DNA of 48,739 nucleotides from Planctomycetota bacterium (lineage in GTDB: Bacteria > Planctomycetota > Planctomycetia > Pirellulales > UBA1268): NCBI GenBank assembly GCA_029978905.1, contig JAPOIM010000027.1, forward strand, positions 1 through 48,739. Reading direction: 5' to 3'. This document shows positions 1 to 9,969 of the stretch, in pieces. The position numbers and the translations under genes are program-made. Numbering within the stretch: position 1 is the stretch's first letter; the number at the start of each line of letters is the position of its first letter. The notes beneath the pieces are model-generated. The model saw nothing but the letters and a program-made list of their open reading frames with translations, was not told the origin of the DNA and ran no database searches.

Positions 1-2386
1 CAAAAGCTTCTTCTTCCTCCGTTGGAGGACGTGAATATGCAAGCACGTAGAGGTCTCGAATGCCATCACGAATCGACCGTGTTTCGTCGGCCGCGAGCAT
101 TGCAACGATCCCGTCGCCTTGCTGCACACGGCCTTGCACATCGTTTGAGTTGAGAAGATGCAGTGATTGGGACAGATTTGCTTCCTCGATCCGTTCGCAT
201 TCACAGGCGCTCTCTGCCTCGGGTCGTCCAAAGACCTGCAAGAAGTAGTTGTTGAAGCCAGAGTCTGGCAGTTGCACTGCGGTCGTTCCGCGTGGGATCC
301 CCCCAAAGTTGGAGGATGATCCAGAAACGACGTCAACGGCGTCATAGAGCACTTCTGCTGAGAGCCTGCGAGGGTAGAAGCTCGAAAAGTTCTGCTGGTC
401 GTTTTCGTTGAGTGGAGATGGGTTCGAACTCAGCTGATATGTGGACGATGTGCAGATTGTCCGAACCAAATGCTTCAGGTCGTAGCCGCTTTGCACAAAA
501 TCTGCTGCCAGTGCGTTGAGAAGCTCCGGGTTGGTGGGAGGATTGGTCGTCCGCAGGTCGTCTTCAGGGGCGACGATGCCGCGGCCGAAGAAGTGCTTCC
601 AATAACGATTGACGAGCGCCTTCGCAAAGTAGGGATTGTCTTGCTGGGTCATCCAGTTTGCGAGGTCTTGGCGAGCATCTTGGTACGCCGGAATCTCCAG
701 CGGGGCGTCGCCAAGGCCTGTTGGAGGCACATCGAGTCCCGTGCGCGGGTTGCGGCTAGCTGGCACCTTTGCCTGCACGACGACAACATCGCGATCATTT
801 TGCTGAGGGTTGTACCTGCTGGTCTTCGTGGCCACCTGTGTGAAGAAGGCTTCAAAACCGTAGTAATCTTGTTGACTCCACCGTTCAAACGGATGGTGGT
901 GGCATTTGGCGCATGCCATTCGCATCCCCAGAAACAGCTGCGCAGTGTCTTCCATCTGCTCCGTGGAAGATTTGACTTCGCGGAACCAGGCCACCGGCGG
1001 GTGAGTTTCGACATCGCCAGCGGCGGTGAGGATGCTCCGCACAAACTGATCAAAGGGCATGTTTTCCTGCAGGGCACGCCGGATCCATGCATGGAAGCGA
1101 TACGTGTACGGGCGGTCGTTGTCGTTTCGCCGTTTGTTGCGTAGCAGCGCTGACCATTTGTTGGCGAAGTAGTCGGCGTAGGCGTCGCTTGCTATCAGTC
1201 GGTCGATGAGTTGTGTTCGTTTGTCGCTCGACGTGTTTGCCAAAAAGGTCTCTGTTTCAGCAGGCGTGGGAAGCCGACCGGCGATGTCGATCGTGGCGCG
1301 GCGGAGGAACGTGGCGTCGTCACTCAAATCTGAAGGCGGAATTCCCAACTGCTTGAGTTTTGCAAACACCGCGTCGTCAACGAATCCGCGGCTCGGTGGC
1401 AATGACGCGACCGGGAGTCCTTGAGGGAGGACGGCTCGGAACACGGTCACCTCTCCCTGAAAGCGGGCCATCACCGCAACTTCGCCAGGAGTCGTTCCTA
1501 CGGTGACACGCCCGGTGGCGTCGGTTTCTGCCATCTCGGGGACGTTGGCTTCATAGGAGGCGAGGCGAGTGACATCGCGTCTCGAACCATCGCTGTAGTG
1601 CGCGACTACCGAAAGTTGCTGAGCGGTTCCGAAGTTCATTTCACGAACAGGCGGCAGAACCTCGATCCTCTTTAGGGTAGGATCCTCTGGTGTTGTGTAG
1701 GGCATGCCCTGTCGGATCCATGTCGCCATCAACTGCCATTCGTACGTGCCCGGCTCCATCCGCTTGCCGCCGCCATGAGGCAGTAGGTTCGCCGGCTTGA
1801 GCAGCAGCAGACTGAAATCCGGATCCGTGGGAAACAGTCGTCGCCCTCGCTCCTCATGCACGAGATACTCGTAGTCGTCTTCTGGGTAGAACCCGAGAAG
1901 AGAGAGTTTGAAACCGTTCTGACCATCGGCTTTGCCATGACATCCACCGGCATTGCAACCGAGCTTTGTAAATATGGGGACCACTTCTTCAACAAAGTTC
2001 ACGCGGAGTTCCTCTTCGCAACGATCTGTCGTCACCTGCAGCGTGCTCGCGAGGCCTTCAGCGGTACGCGCTGTGACGGTGGTCGTTCCATTGGCGAGAG
2101 GCCTCACAAGGCCTGAAGAGGCGATCGCGACGATCCCTTCTGGGTTGCTTGAGTAGGTCACTCCAGAGGTCAGATCGTGCGCTTGGCCGCTGTCATAGTG
2201 GCCGGTGACCAAAAGTTGCAGGCGCGCGTTGGCCCCAGGAAGCACGAGGGTGGTCTCGTTCTCAAACGCGATGCGCTGCAGGCTGCCTTTCGGCCCAAGT
2301 CCCGGGAACTCCGCTGCTTGTGCGATAGACACGCACGATGCGACGAGGAGACTCCCGAGAAAAATGAAGTGCCGTCCGACGCTCAT
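1..2386 (-). CDS. DUF1549/DUF1553 cytochrome with Ig-like domains (partial, runs off left edge)
   Basis: An open minus-strand frame of about 795 codons starts at the ATG ending at 2386 and is still open at base 1. A signal peptide is followed by a bacterial Ig-like (Big_2) segment, a CNAGGCHG motif near residues 143-150 (a CX4CH haem-like motif), a second Ig-like segment, then DUF1549 with a CAKCHHHP haem motif near residue 491, and DUF1553 toward the edge. This is the planctomycete secreted cytochrome architecture; its physiological role is unknown. A GGAGAAG sequence sits before the start, which lies 49 bases after the WD40 stop, so the two are probably co-transcribed. The C-terminus is outside the window. 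The region looks less G+C-rich by eye than the right half of the window. Confidence 0.9.
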   Translation of the reverse strand, partial: MSVGRHFIFLGSLLVASCVSIAQAAEFPGLGPKGSLQRIAFENETTLVLPGANARLQLLVTGHYDSGQAHDLTSGVTYSSNPEGIVAIASSGLVRPLANGTTTVTARTAEGLASTLQVTTDRCEEELRVNFVEEVVPIFTKLGCNAGGCHGKADGQNGFKLSLLGFYPEDDYEYLVHEERGRRLFPTDPDFSLLLLKPANLLPHGGGKRMEPGTYEWQLMATWIRQGMPYTTPEDPTLKRIEVLPPVREMNFGTAQQLSVVAHYSDGSRRDVTRLASYEANVPEMAETDATGRVTVGTTPGEVAVMARFQGEVTVFRAVLPQGLPVASLPPSRGFVDDAVFAKLKQLGIPPSDLSDDATFLRRATIDIAGRLPTPAETETFLANTSSDKRTQLIDRLIASDAYADYFANKWSALLRNKRRNDNDRPYTYRFHAWIRRALQENMPFDQFVRSILTAAGDVETHPPVAWFREVKSSTEQMEDTAQLFLGMRMACAKCHHHPFERWSQQDYYGFEAFFTQVATKTSRYNPQQNDRDVVVVQAKVPASRNPRTGLDVPPTGLGDAPLEIPAYQDARQDLANWMTQQDNPYFAKALVNRYWKHFFGRGIVAPEDDLRTTNPPTNPELLNALAADFVQSGYDLKHLVRTICTSSTYQLSSNPSPLNENDQQNFSSFYPRRLSAEVLYDAVDVVSGSSSNFGGIPRGTTAVQLPDSGFNNYFLQVFGRPEAESACECERIEEANLSQSLHLLNSNDVQGRVQQGDGIVAMLAADETRSIRDGIRDLYVLAYSRPPTEEEEAF

Positions 2387-2435
2387 GGTTTTGCTTCTCC
2401 CATGCGAAAACGTCCCCGAGTGATTCCCAGACGCG

Positions 2436-5400
2436 CTATTTGGCATGGTCTGGGACCATCACGACCCGGGCCTTGCGATCGCCACCTGCCACCACAAGTC
2501 TCAAGCCGTCTGATGAATACGCGATTTGATTCCCTGCATTTCCAACACGTGTTTCCCACAGCAATGTACCGCCGGCGGCGTCCCACAGCCGCAGCTCCCC
2601 GGCGTAGCCATAGGAAGCGATGCGACGGCCATCTGGTGAGTAGGTCACGCTGTGGATAAAGTCGCTGTGACCCTCCATCGAAAGGACTTCAGCCCCCGAA
2701 TCCACAGCAATGACATGGAGGCGGCGATCCGACCCGGCCCCCACAACCCGCTGCGCTGAGGGGTCGAAAGCGATGTCGAACATCGTGACGTCGCTACGGA
2801 AGAGTTGTTTGAGTGAACGGCCGCCGATGACGTCCCATAGCCGCAGGGTTCCGTCAGAGCCGCAGGAAATCGCGCGGGTGGCGTCCGCCGAGAGGTCAAG
2901 ACCAAGAACAGCTCCTTGGTGGCCTTGAAGTTGAGCACGTTGCTGGCCTGTCGTCACGTCCCAAATCCGCACCGTTTGGTCAGTCGAGCAACTCACGACC
3001 GTGTTGCCATCGTGGCTTACGGCGACGTCGAGAGCCGGTCCTCCATGATTGAACTGACGTAGAGGAGTGGGCGGTGAATAGGCCCACTCTGCAACACCTT
3101 CTTCACCAGCGCACCAGACCGACTGGCCGTCACGGTTCCACAGCAGCGATGTGGCTGCGGCGAAGGTTCGAGTTGCCTGATGCTCGATACGATCCGCTTG
3201 GTTGGCCGGCGGCGGAGGAGGGCCGAAGATACGCAGCAGGCCATCCGCCTGAAGCATGGCCATCCGCTGGTTGTCTGGGCTGAAGGCAAGTGCGACAACA
3301 GGGCCCGCTGACGCGATCTGAAGCACGGCCGCTCCATCGCCAAGGTTCCAAATCGTGGTCATTCCGGAAGCGTCAGCGACCGCAAGTTGCTGGTTGTCTT
3401 CACGTACTGCCATCGCAGTGATGTGATTTGCGTGGAGCTCTATTGCGCTCTTGGCCGCGTCTTGACCGTTGATTGGAATCGTTGGCACATCGGTCCCTCC
3501 TTCAGGTTGCTCCAACACCCGGATCGTGTTGCCAGAGTTGAGGTCAACGAGCTGCACATGCCCGTCGGCGGTTGCGACTGCCGCCTGCGAGGCGTTGTTG
3601 AGCGTGGTAAATGCCACGATCAATGGGGCCGGCGACGACTCGGCGGCCGCCACTGGCTGACGCGTCGGGAGAACGCATTGAAGAGAACGCTCGATTGATA
3701 CTGCCATTGCTGCAGGGCCATTCGCGCCCGCTGACACACAGACTCGAGCGTCATTTGTCGCCATGACCCCGCGGGATTCTGTCAGCGGTTGAAGCGACTG
3801 CAGCCAAGTGCCATCAACGAGCGAAAACACTCGGATCTGGTTGCCTGTGTCGACGAAGAGGAACTGTGAGTTGCTGCTGCTGCACGGCTGAGCCACGACG
3901 GGAGCGCTTCGTGATTGCCACAGCAGCGAGCCATCGCCGATACGTGACGCACGGATTGCGCCGGTCGAACTGGTGGTCACGAAGCTCTGTCCGTCTCTCG
4001 ACATCGTGAGCCAATCGGCACGCTCACCGTTGCCAGGTATCCATGTTTCAAGATTCCCGTCGGTGAGCACGACGCGAACGACCGCGCCATCATCCGTGCC
4101 AACGGCCACGCGGCTGCCGTCTGCGAGTGGCATCACACTGAGCGCGGGATGTTCTGTGTTCCAGACGGCTTCACACGGAGGATCAATCGTGTGCAGCGTG
4201 TTACCTGAGGAACGCACCAGCCGGCCTGTGGACCCAAGCCAACAGGCCGCTGATGGTGCGGTACCTGGAAGTGAACATCTTTCGCCGCCGGAAGTGGTGG
4301 AACTGAGCAGAAGGTTGTTACCGACAGTCCACGCGATTTGCAGACCATCTGGAGAGAGTGACCAGTGGCTCGAAGATGGTGGACGCGGTCGTTCCGCGGG
4401 GGAAGCAGTTGCACCGTCGGCCCACACCACCACCCCGCCCGCTGTCGTCGTGGAAACGAGATGCTTTCCATCTTTTGAGATTTCAAACTTCTCGATTGGG
4501 GCAGATGCTCCTTCCCAGCGTCCGTTTGGCGTGAAATCTGCCGACCAGCGGTCGACAGTGGTCGCTTCTCGGGTCAGCACGGCCCACTCACCGGTGGCTT
4601 GTGCGACGGCAACTTGAATCCCCACTCGCGATGGCTCAAAGGCGTGTGTCCATACGGCAGATGGTGGGGGCGTGTCCGGGCTCTCTGAGTTTGGAAGTGG
4701 AAGGCTCCAGCGGGAGATCGTGCCATCTTCGCCGCACGAGATCAGACTGTTGCTCGACGCGTGAAAACAGGCCGCGGTGACACGCGACGAATGTGCCTGA
4801 AACGAACCATGCTGTTCTGGAGCAGCTGGATTCCACCAATTGATCCAGCCGTTGGCGGCGCCAATGACCGCGAGTGATACCGCGGGATGCAATGCATCGC
4901 ACGTGGCCTCTGAGGGTGGAGAAAAGGTGGGACGCGATTGATTGTCGCTGACAGACCGCAGAGTCCGCCCACCAGAGGCATCGCTGATCCAGATCCATTG
5001 ACCGTCGTCGCTGGTGACCATGCGAGACACAGCGGCTGAGTGGTCTGGGAGTGGGGTGACGGGAAGAGGTTGCTTCCAAATCCGCACGCACCCATCGTCG
5101 GAAACCGTCACGACCTTGTTGCCATCACCGGAAAAAGAAAGGTCGAGGAACGATGAGCCCGTCGTGTTGAAGGCACCTTTATCGTTGCCGTCAGCCAGAT
5201 CAGTGAGGTTGATCCGATTGCCGTCGAGAATCGCCGCAGCGGTCTTCGTGCCATCGTGCACGGCAGCTCTGTGAAGGACACCTGCCGCGACCCCTGCATC
5301 TCGTGGAGGCGATGCTGTCGCACAGTTCCATACGCGCCAACGACCATCGCGACTCAGGCCTGCGGCAGAGGCGCCGTTGTCAATCGCGGCGATGAAGACT

Positions 5401-6188
5401 AGGTCGTACGTGGCGGGGTCGAGGGATAACGCTGCGGCTGGTGTTGCTCGCCAAAATCTTACAACCCCCGAACTGTCGGCCGAGACGACTTGCTGACCGT
5501 TCGCAGCGAAACCCAGTCCTAGAACGGGGTGCTCGTGTCCAAGCCACATTGCCTGACCGCTGTCGAGAAAAGGACTGCCGAGATGGACGGCATGGTCACG
5601 ATCAGCAGCGGCAAACCACGCTCCATCAGACCGGAGCGTTACCTGCTCAAACGCCACATCGCCAAAGTTGAGTTTTGTCGTGAGTGGAGTGGAGCCCGCG
5701 TCAAAATCGTGGACATGCACGCCAGCGATTTCGCCCACACTCACGAGGAAGTCACCGCGAGAGGATGAAGCCATCCCGCGGATGGTGTCCGGCGGAAGGG
5801 AGAGCCGAGACTTCGGCGCGATCTGCGGAAGTCGCCACACGCGAACGGTGTTGTCCTGACTCGCGGAAACGAACGTGGTTTCATCACCACTTACAGCAAG
5901 TGCGTGGACAGGACCTGTGTGGAGCGTGTATTCCCGTTCGAGATTGGCTTGCGGTGCGCTCCAGTAGCGAATTGATTGATCGAGACTTCCGGTCAGCGCG
6001 CGTTGCCCATCCCCACTAACCCACGCAGAAGTGACGCCATCGAGGTGGCCCTCGAAAGTGGTCTCGACGTTTGAAGTTTGCGCGAAACTTTCCCCGGAAG
6101 AAGAAAGGACGAGGACCACACATCCCAAGCAAAGCAACCGTGGGAACGGCTGCCGTAACGAGACGTCGACAGTGCGGAAAACTTTCAC
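2436..6188 (-). CDS. Secreted WD40-repeat protein, 1250 aa
   Basis: A basic N-terminus and hydrophobic stretch (residues about 12-36, ending SFAQ) form a signal peptide. The rest is a long series of WD40 beta-propeller blades. The best-conserved blades are at the N-terminus (SLDQSIRYW, SQDNTVRVW) and C-terminus (STDQTVRIWDV, GSDGTLRLWDV); the central blades are degenerate. The length would suit two or more propellers. Such proteins act as protein-interaction scaffolds, and no enzymatic motif is visible. It is the first gene of a minus-strand operon with the DUF1549/DUF1553 cytochrome. Planctomycete cytochromes of this class often have WD40 neighbours or fused WD40 domains, so a periplasmic partner role is inferred. 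Confidence 0.9.
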   Translation of the reverse strand: MKVFRTVDVSLRQPFPRLLCLGCVVLVLSSSGESFAQTSNVETTFEGHLDGVTSAWVSGDGQRALTGSLDQSIRYWSAPQANLEREYTLHTGPVHALAVSGDETTFVSASQDNTVRVWRLPQIAPKSRLSLPPDTIRGMASSSRGDFLVSVGEIAGVHVHDFDAGSTPLTTKLNFGDVAFEQVTLRSDGAWFAAADRDHAVHLGSPFLDSGQAMWLGHEHPVLGLGFAANGQQVVSADSSGVVRFWRATPAAALSLDPATYDLVFIAAIDNGASAAGLSRDGRWRVWNCATASPPRDAGVAAGVLHRAAVHDGTKTAAAILDGNRINLTDLADGNDKGAFNTTGSSFLDLSFSGDGNKVVTVSDDGCVRIWKQPLPVTPLPDHSAAVSRMVTSDDGQWIWISDASGGRTLRSVSDNQSRPTFSPPSEATCDALHPAVSLAVIGAANGWINWWNPAAPEQHGSFQAHSSRVTAACFHASSNSLISCGEDGTISRWSLPLPNSESPDTPPPSAVWTHAFEPSRVGIQVAVAQATGEWAVLTREATTVDRWSADFTPNGRWEGASAPIEKFEISKDGKHLVSTTTAGGVVVWADGATASPAERPRPPSSSHWSLSPDGLQIAWTVGNNLLLSSTTSGGERCSLPGTAPSAACWLGSTGRLVRSSGNTLHTIDPPCEAVWNTEHPALSVMPLADGSRVAVGTDDGAVVRVVLTDGNLETWIPGNGERADWLTMSRDGQSFVTTSSTGAIRASRIGDGSLLWQSRSAPVVAQPCSSSNSQFLFVDTGNQIRVFSLVDGTWLQSLQPLTESRGVMATNDARVCVSAGANGPAAMAVSIERSLQCVLPTRQPVAAAESSPAPLIVAFTTLNNASQAAVATADGHVQLVDLNSGNTIRVLEQPEGGTDVPTIPINGQDAAKSAIELHANHITAMAVREDNQQLAVADASGMTTIWNLGDGAAVLQIASAGPVVALAFSPDNQRMAMLQADGLLRIFGPPPPPANQADRIEHQATRTFAAATSLLWNRDGQSVWCAGEEGVAEWAYSPPTPLRQFNHGGPALDVAVSHDGNTVVSCSTDQTVRIWDVTTGQQRAQLQGHQGAVLGLDLSADATRAISCGSDGTLRLWDVIGGRSLKQLFRSDVTMFDIAFDPSAQRVVGAGSDRRLHVIAVDSGAEVLSMEGHSDFIHSVTYSPDGRRIASYGYAGELRLWDAAGGTLLWETRVGNAGNQIAYSSDGLRLVVAGGDRKARVVMVPDHAK

Positions 6189-6404
6189 GTTGAAGTCCTT
6201 CGACTGAACTCAACGAATCGAGATGTAGTACGCAGACTGAGTGTAGTCGAAAGACTGCGGAAACGCGCGGATCCCGCGATCGTCCCTCGGTTGGGTGGCA
6301 TTCCTAGAGTGGGACATTTGCTGCTTATGAGGCCGTAGAAATCGCATGTCTTGAATACGATCGCCCAATCGTGCGCGAAACGCCGTAATCCGAAGAAGCG
6401 GCGA
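6189..6404. other. Intergenic, promoter side of WD40-cytochrome operon
   Basis: This 216-base gap separates the DUF6428 stop from the WD40 start and should hold the promoter of the WD40 operon. A short GC-rich inverted repeat (CGCGGATCCCGCG) lies near 6266-6280, with no T-run after it. An 81-codon open frame crossing the gap on the minus strand has no signal peptide or recognisable domain and was not called. Confidence 0.4.
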
Positions 6405-6836
6405 TCAGCAGCAGCCCGTGCCGTCCACACCGCACTTATCTGGGGCCAGGCAGGCGGTGTGCTTGGTGCCGAGATAGAAGAGAAGCCCTGAGGGCGTCAG
6501 TTCCATGCCGCCAAGCGGATACTGCGAGAGCACGCCCTCTTCGTACTCCACTTCGACCGGGAGCTCATCGGAGCCCAGCAGCGGAGTGGCCACATCAAGA
6601 ATGCCCGCCAGTTTCGTGGACTCCAGGCGGTGGTCGGTGTCGTTGGCCACCCACACCTGCAGAACACACGACTGCGAGGACCGCATAGTGCCACCGCAGT
6701 CGATGAAGTCCTTCTGCACGCGTCCCACCTCGGTGATGTGGTAGTGGGCCGGCACGAACGACTGGTCTGGCAGCATCCAGTGCATCTTCACGCCAGGGTG
6801 GGCGGCGAGGGCGGCACGCAGGTCTTTGAGCAGCAT
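6405..6836 (-). CDS. DUF6428 family protein
   Basis: A 143-residue soluble protein matching the DUF6428 pattern: an N-terminal helix, PDQSFVPAHYHITEVG near residues 23-38, then FIDCGG and a strand-rich C-terminal half. It ends in a Cys-rich tail, KCGVDGTGCC. Function is not established for the family; members I recall are small cytosolic proteins of Bacteroidetes and planctomycetes. An AGGAGA ribosome-binding site overlaps the stop codon of the upstream DUF6807 gene, and the start follows that stop by 12 bases, so translational coupling is likely. The conserved His residues and Cys tail suggest metal or thiol chemistry, but this is inference. Confidence 0.75.
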   Translation of the reverse strand: MLLKDLRAALAAHPGVKMHWMLPDQSFVPAHYHITEVGRVQKDFIDCGGTMRSSQSCVLQVWVANDTDHRLESTKLAGILDVATPLLGSDELPVEVEYEEGVLSQYPLGGMELTPSGLLFYLGTKHTACLAPDKCGVDGTGCC

Positions 6837-6848
6837 GATGAGATTCTC

Positions 6849-7868
6849 CTAACGTCGTTCCACAATCCATTGTCGGTGCGGTTCACTGCCGGTGGCTGGT
6901 CTGATCAGCCAGCCAGGTCGGGCATGAAAGGCATCGACGACGGTCGCGATTGTTGCCTCGGCAGCGGTGCCGCGGTGGGCGTAGAGTAGGTACCGCAGGG
7001 TGAGGGGAGCGTCGCTCGTGATCTCGTAGGGGGCATCGAAGCACAACGACGCGCCCATCCAACCATCCGAGCGGACATGCCACCGCGTGGGGTAGTGCGG
7101 GTTGTCGGGATGGTCGATGGAGGTGATGCCCGCGGGCTTCGCATGCCGCGTTGCACCGTGACCAACCGCGACCGACCCGGAGTAGTCGACCCAGGTGGCT
7201 CGCTCGCCGAAGATCGCGGGTTCGCCTACCAGACCTTCGCTGTTGGTGATCGTGCCGTTTCCAAAGAAGGCGGAGAGCGATGCGGCCACGCGGACCGCGA
7301 GAAAGCCAAAGTTGGTTTTTCCGAGTGTGACGCGGTCGCGACCCGTGGCTGGCCGGAAGGTGGACTGCAACTCCAGTGCGTGTTCGCCGTCGCCGGCTGG
7401 CCGAAGGGCAGCCACCAGATCGTGTTCGAGCAAGGCCGCGCCGGTTGGATCGAGCCAGGCGAGGCGGACGGCCAGCACGCCTTCCTCGTCGCTGCTGTTT
7501 TGCACCATCCAAAACTGTTGCCGGATGGTGCAGCCACTCTCATCCTGCCAGAAGCTGTGGCCGTCGACATCGTGGTGGGCAAACCAGATCGAGAGGTGAT
7601 GGTCGTGGTTTTCTGCTCCCGGGTGGCCCATGCGGGTGAGCAGCCCGCCCTCGGGGCTCGTGAACGGAAAGAAGAATGGCCGCGGTGTGTCGCTGGCAAA
7701 GTGCCATGCTGCCCGCGGCTCTCCGTCGATCGCCATTTCGATCGTCTGGCCCGGAAGGGGTGTGATCTCGAAGCGGGGAAGTTCTTCGGCGACCGTTGAT
7801 GCTGCAGTGATGCAGGTTGCTGCGAAGAAAAAACTGTGTCGCAGCGACGTGGAACCAGGTGTCATCAT
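6849..7868 (-). CDS. DUF6807 (PmoA-like) secreted protein, copy 1
   Basis: A 339-residue protein with a signal peptide (residues about 1-28, ending STVAEE). The body carries the DUF6807 signature: RPFFFPFTSPEGGLLTRMG, then HPGAENHDHHLSIWFAH with clustered histidines, and a C-terminal sandwich. The family is labelled methane oxygenase PmoA in databases, but it is unrelated to methane oxidation; planctomycete copies occur in carbohydrate gene clusters and the reaction is unknown. It heads an operon with DUF6428 and is divergent from the DUF5060 glycosidase across 97 bases. Start could be the ATG at 7868 or the adjacent one at 7865; neither has a clear ribosome-binding site. A paralogue lies at 13145-14080. 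Confidence 0.85.
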   Translation of the reverse strand: MMTPGSTSLRHSFFFAATCITAASTVAEELPRFEITPLPGQTIEMAIDGEPRAAWHFASDTPRPFFFPFTSPEGGLLTRMGHPGAENHDHHLSIWFAHHDVDGHSFWQDESGCTIRQQFWMVQNSSDEEGVLAVRLAWLDPTGAALLEHDLVAALRPAGDGEHALELQSTFRPATGRDRVTLGKTNFGFLAVRVAASLSAFFGNGTITNSEGLVGEPAIFGERATWVDYSGSVAVGHGATRHAKPAGITSIDHPDNPHYPTRWHVRSDGWMGASLCFDAPYEITSDAPLTLRYLLYAHRGTAAEATIATVVDAFHARPGWLIRPATGSEPHRQWIVERR

Positions 7869-7965
7869 GCGCGCCGGGGAGGGGGTGATTGAGGTGTGCC
7901 ATCAATCCGTATCATAGGTGACCGGGCGTGTGGGATGCTCGACGCGTTGCGTGTGAGGAGGCGGT

Positions 7966-9930
7966 ATGGCGATACGTGGATCGTGGAAGCAGCTCAGCTG
8001 GGGGCTGGTGGCCGTGCGAGCGAGCGTGGCCGTTTTTTTCTTGGTGGTGCCGGATGCAGGCTGGGGAAGTGAGGATGTGCTTCGCGGGCCGCACGGCGAT
8101 GGAACGGTCACGCTCTCGGGAGTGCTGCAGCAGTGGCACACCGTCACGCTTGATCTCTCGGGACCATTCGCCACCGAGCAGGACGCGTCTCCCAATCCGT
8201 TTACCGACTACCGGATGACTGTTCGGTTTGAGCATGCACTGACCGGCAAGTCGTTTCTTGTTCCGGGGTACTTTGCCGCGAATGGCCAGGCGGCCGAAAC
8301 CAGCGCGGAGAGCGGCACGGTTTGGCGGACGCTGTTTGTGCCCAACGCCACAGGACGGTGGACCTACGAGGTACTCTTTCACGCCGGGGCCGATGTGGCG
8401 ATCACGGACGGGGCTGGGGCGCGCGAAGTGGCCCCCTTTCATGGCGGGCGTGGCACCTTCGAGGTCGCTCCATCGACTGCCACCGGTCGCGACCTGCGGG
8501 CGCATGGCTTCTTGCAATACGTCGGCCAGCGGTATCTGCGTTTCGCAGGCAGTGGGGAGTATTTTCTCAAGGCGGGAGCCGACGCCCCGGAAACGTTGCT
8601 CGGCTACGCGGACTTTGACAACACCATCGCAGGAAAACCCGAGGCAGTGCCTTTGAAAACGTGGAGCCCGCACCTGCGCGACTGGCAGGAAGGGGATCCC
8701 GTATGGCAGGGGACCAAGGGGCGTGGACTGATCGGTGCGATCAACTACCTCTCAGGGAAGGGGTGCAACGCGTTTAGTTTCCTGACCTACAACGCGGGGG
8801 GTGACGGCGACAACGTGTGGCCGTTTGTAGAGCGGAATGACAAACTGCATTACGACTGCTCGAAGCTGGACCAGTGGGGGATTGTGTTTGACCACGGGAC
8901 GCGGCGCGGCATGTATCTCCACTTCAAGTTGCAGGAGACCGAGAACGACGACAATCGCCGCGGAAAGCGGAAGCAGGTGGCAGAGTCACTCGATGGTGGC
9001 GATCTTGGACGGGAGAGAAAACTCTACTGTCGCGAATTGATCGCGCGGTTTGGGCACAACCTCGCCCTTAACTGGAACCTTGGGGAAGAAAACTCCCAAT
9101 CAACTCAGCAGCAGCGGGCGATGCTCGACTTCATCGCCGCCCTCGATCCCTACGATCACCTGCGGGTCGTGCACACGTTCCCGGACCAACAGGACCAGGT
9201 CTACCTGCCGCTGCTTGGCGACGGCAGTCGTTTGACCGGAGCGTCGCTTCAGAACAGCTCCTTGGGGACGACTCATGCTCAAACGGTGAAGTGGGTCGAG
9301 GCGTCGACGAAAGCGGGGAAGCCGTGGGTGGTCGCTTTTGATGAGTCGGGGTCGGCTGCGCATGCCCAGTGCCCGGATCTCGGGTACCGGGGCTTTGATG
9401 GCCACGACCGACAAGGTGTGTATGCACACACGCAACACGACGTCCGTAAGCAGACGCTATGGGGCACGCTCATGGGCGGCGGCGCAGGCAACGAGTACTA
9501 CTTTGGGTACCAGTTCGTGGAGAACGACCTTGTCTGCGAAGACTGGCGAAGCCGCGACCAGAGTTGGGACTATTGCCGTATTGCCCTGTCCTTTTTTAAG
9601 GAACACGCCATTCCGTTCTGGGAAATGGTGCCGTCCGACGCGCTCGCGGTCGTCGCCAACGAGGATCCAGCGACGTGGTGTTTGGCGAAACCAAACGACG
9701 TCTACGTGGTCTACACGCACGAAATCGGCAATCGGGCATCAGGACCACAACTCGATCTTTCCGACGCTGACGGTCGGTTCGACGTGTGGTGGTTTGACCC
9801 GCAACTGGGGGATCGCCTGCACGCGGGCGGTTCCGTTGAGGGCGGGAGGGTGGTGGCACTTGGCATGCCTCCCAGCGACGCTGGCCCGGGCGACGACTGG
9901 GTGATCCTTTTGCGGAGGCATGTCGACTGA
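7966..9930 (+). CDS. Secreted DUF5060-type glycoside hydrolase (putative)
   Basis: A 654-residue secreted protein. After a signal peptide comes a beta-sandwich resembling DUF5060 (residues about 40-170, including GRWTYEVLF). A TIM-barrel-like region follows (about 190-530, with [17 protein letters not shown] at 369-375 and FDESGSA), then a small C-terminal sandwich resembling the putative collagen-binding domain of this class. Glu373/Glu374 in WNLGEEN is a plausible catalytic acid, by analogy with apiosidase-like (DUF4038) hydrolases; the substrate cannot be read. A GAGGAGG site just upstream fixes the ATG. It is divergent from DUF6807 copy 1 and convergent with the ThuA gene. Confidence 0.8.
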   Translation: MAIRGSWKQLSWGLVAVRASVAVFFLVVPDAGWGSEDVLRGPHGDGTVTLSGVLQQWHTVTLDLSGPFATEQDASPNPFTDYRMTVRFEHALTGKSFLVPGYFAANGQAAETSAESGTVWRTLFVPNATGRWTYEVLFHAGADVAITDGAGAREVAPFHGGRGTFEVAPSTATGRDLRAHGFLQYVGQRYLRFAGSGEYFLKAGADAPETLLGYADFDNTIAGKPEAVPLKTWSPHLRDWQEGDPVWQGTKGRGLIGAINYLSGKGCNAFSFLTYNAGGDGDNVWPFVERNDKLHYDCSKLDQWGIVFDHGTRRGMYLHFKLQETENDDNRRGKRKQVAESLDGGDLGRERKLYCRELIARFGHNLALNWNLGEENSQSTQQQRAMLDFIAALDPYDHLRVVHTFPDQQDQVYLPLLGDGSRLTGASLQNSSLGTTHAQTVKWVEASTKAGKPWVVAFDESGSAAHAQCPDLGYRGFDGHDRQGVYAHTQHDVRKQTLWGTLMGGGAGNEYYFGYQFVENDLVCEDWRSRDQSWDYCRIALSFFKEHAIPFWEMVPSDALAVVANEDPATWCLAKPNDVYVVYTHEIGNRASGPQLDLSDADGRFDVWWFDPQLGDRLHAGGSVEGGRVVALGMPPSDAGPGDDWVILLRRHVD

Positions 9931-9945
9931 GGTCGAGGCCGCTGA

Positions 9946-9969
9946 GCGCACGACGCTTTTAGCGTGCGC
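9946..9969. terminator. Hairpin in convergent gap (possible bidirectional terminator)
   Basis: GCGCA (9946-9950) pairs with TGCGC (9965-9969). CGCT (9954-9957) pairs with AGCG (9961-9964) around a TTT loop, leaving a three-base bulge on the left. It lies between the glycosidase stop and the end of the ThuA gene, overlapping that gene's stop codon. There is no downstream T-run, so termination is inferred from position only. Confidence 0.35.

Noticed and set aside
6185-6430. 81-codon minus-strand frame in the gap before the WD40 gene
   Set aside because: No domain or signal peptide, and it overlaps the ends of both neighbouring genes.
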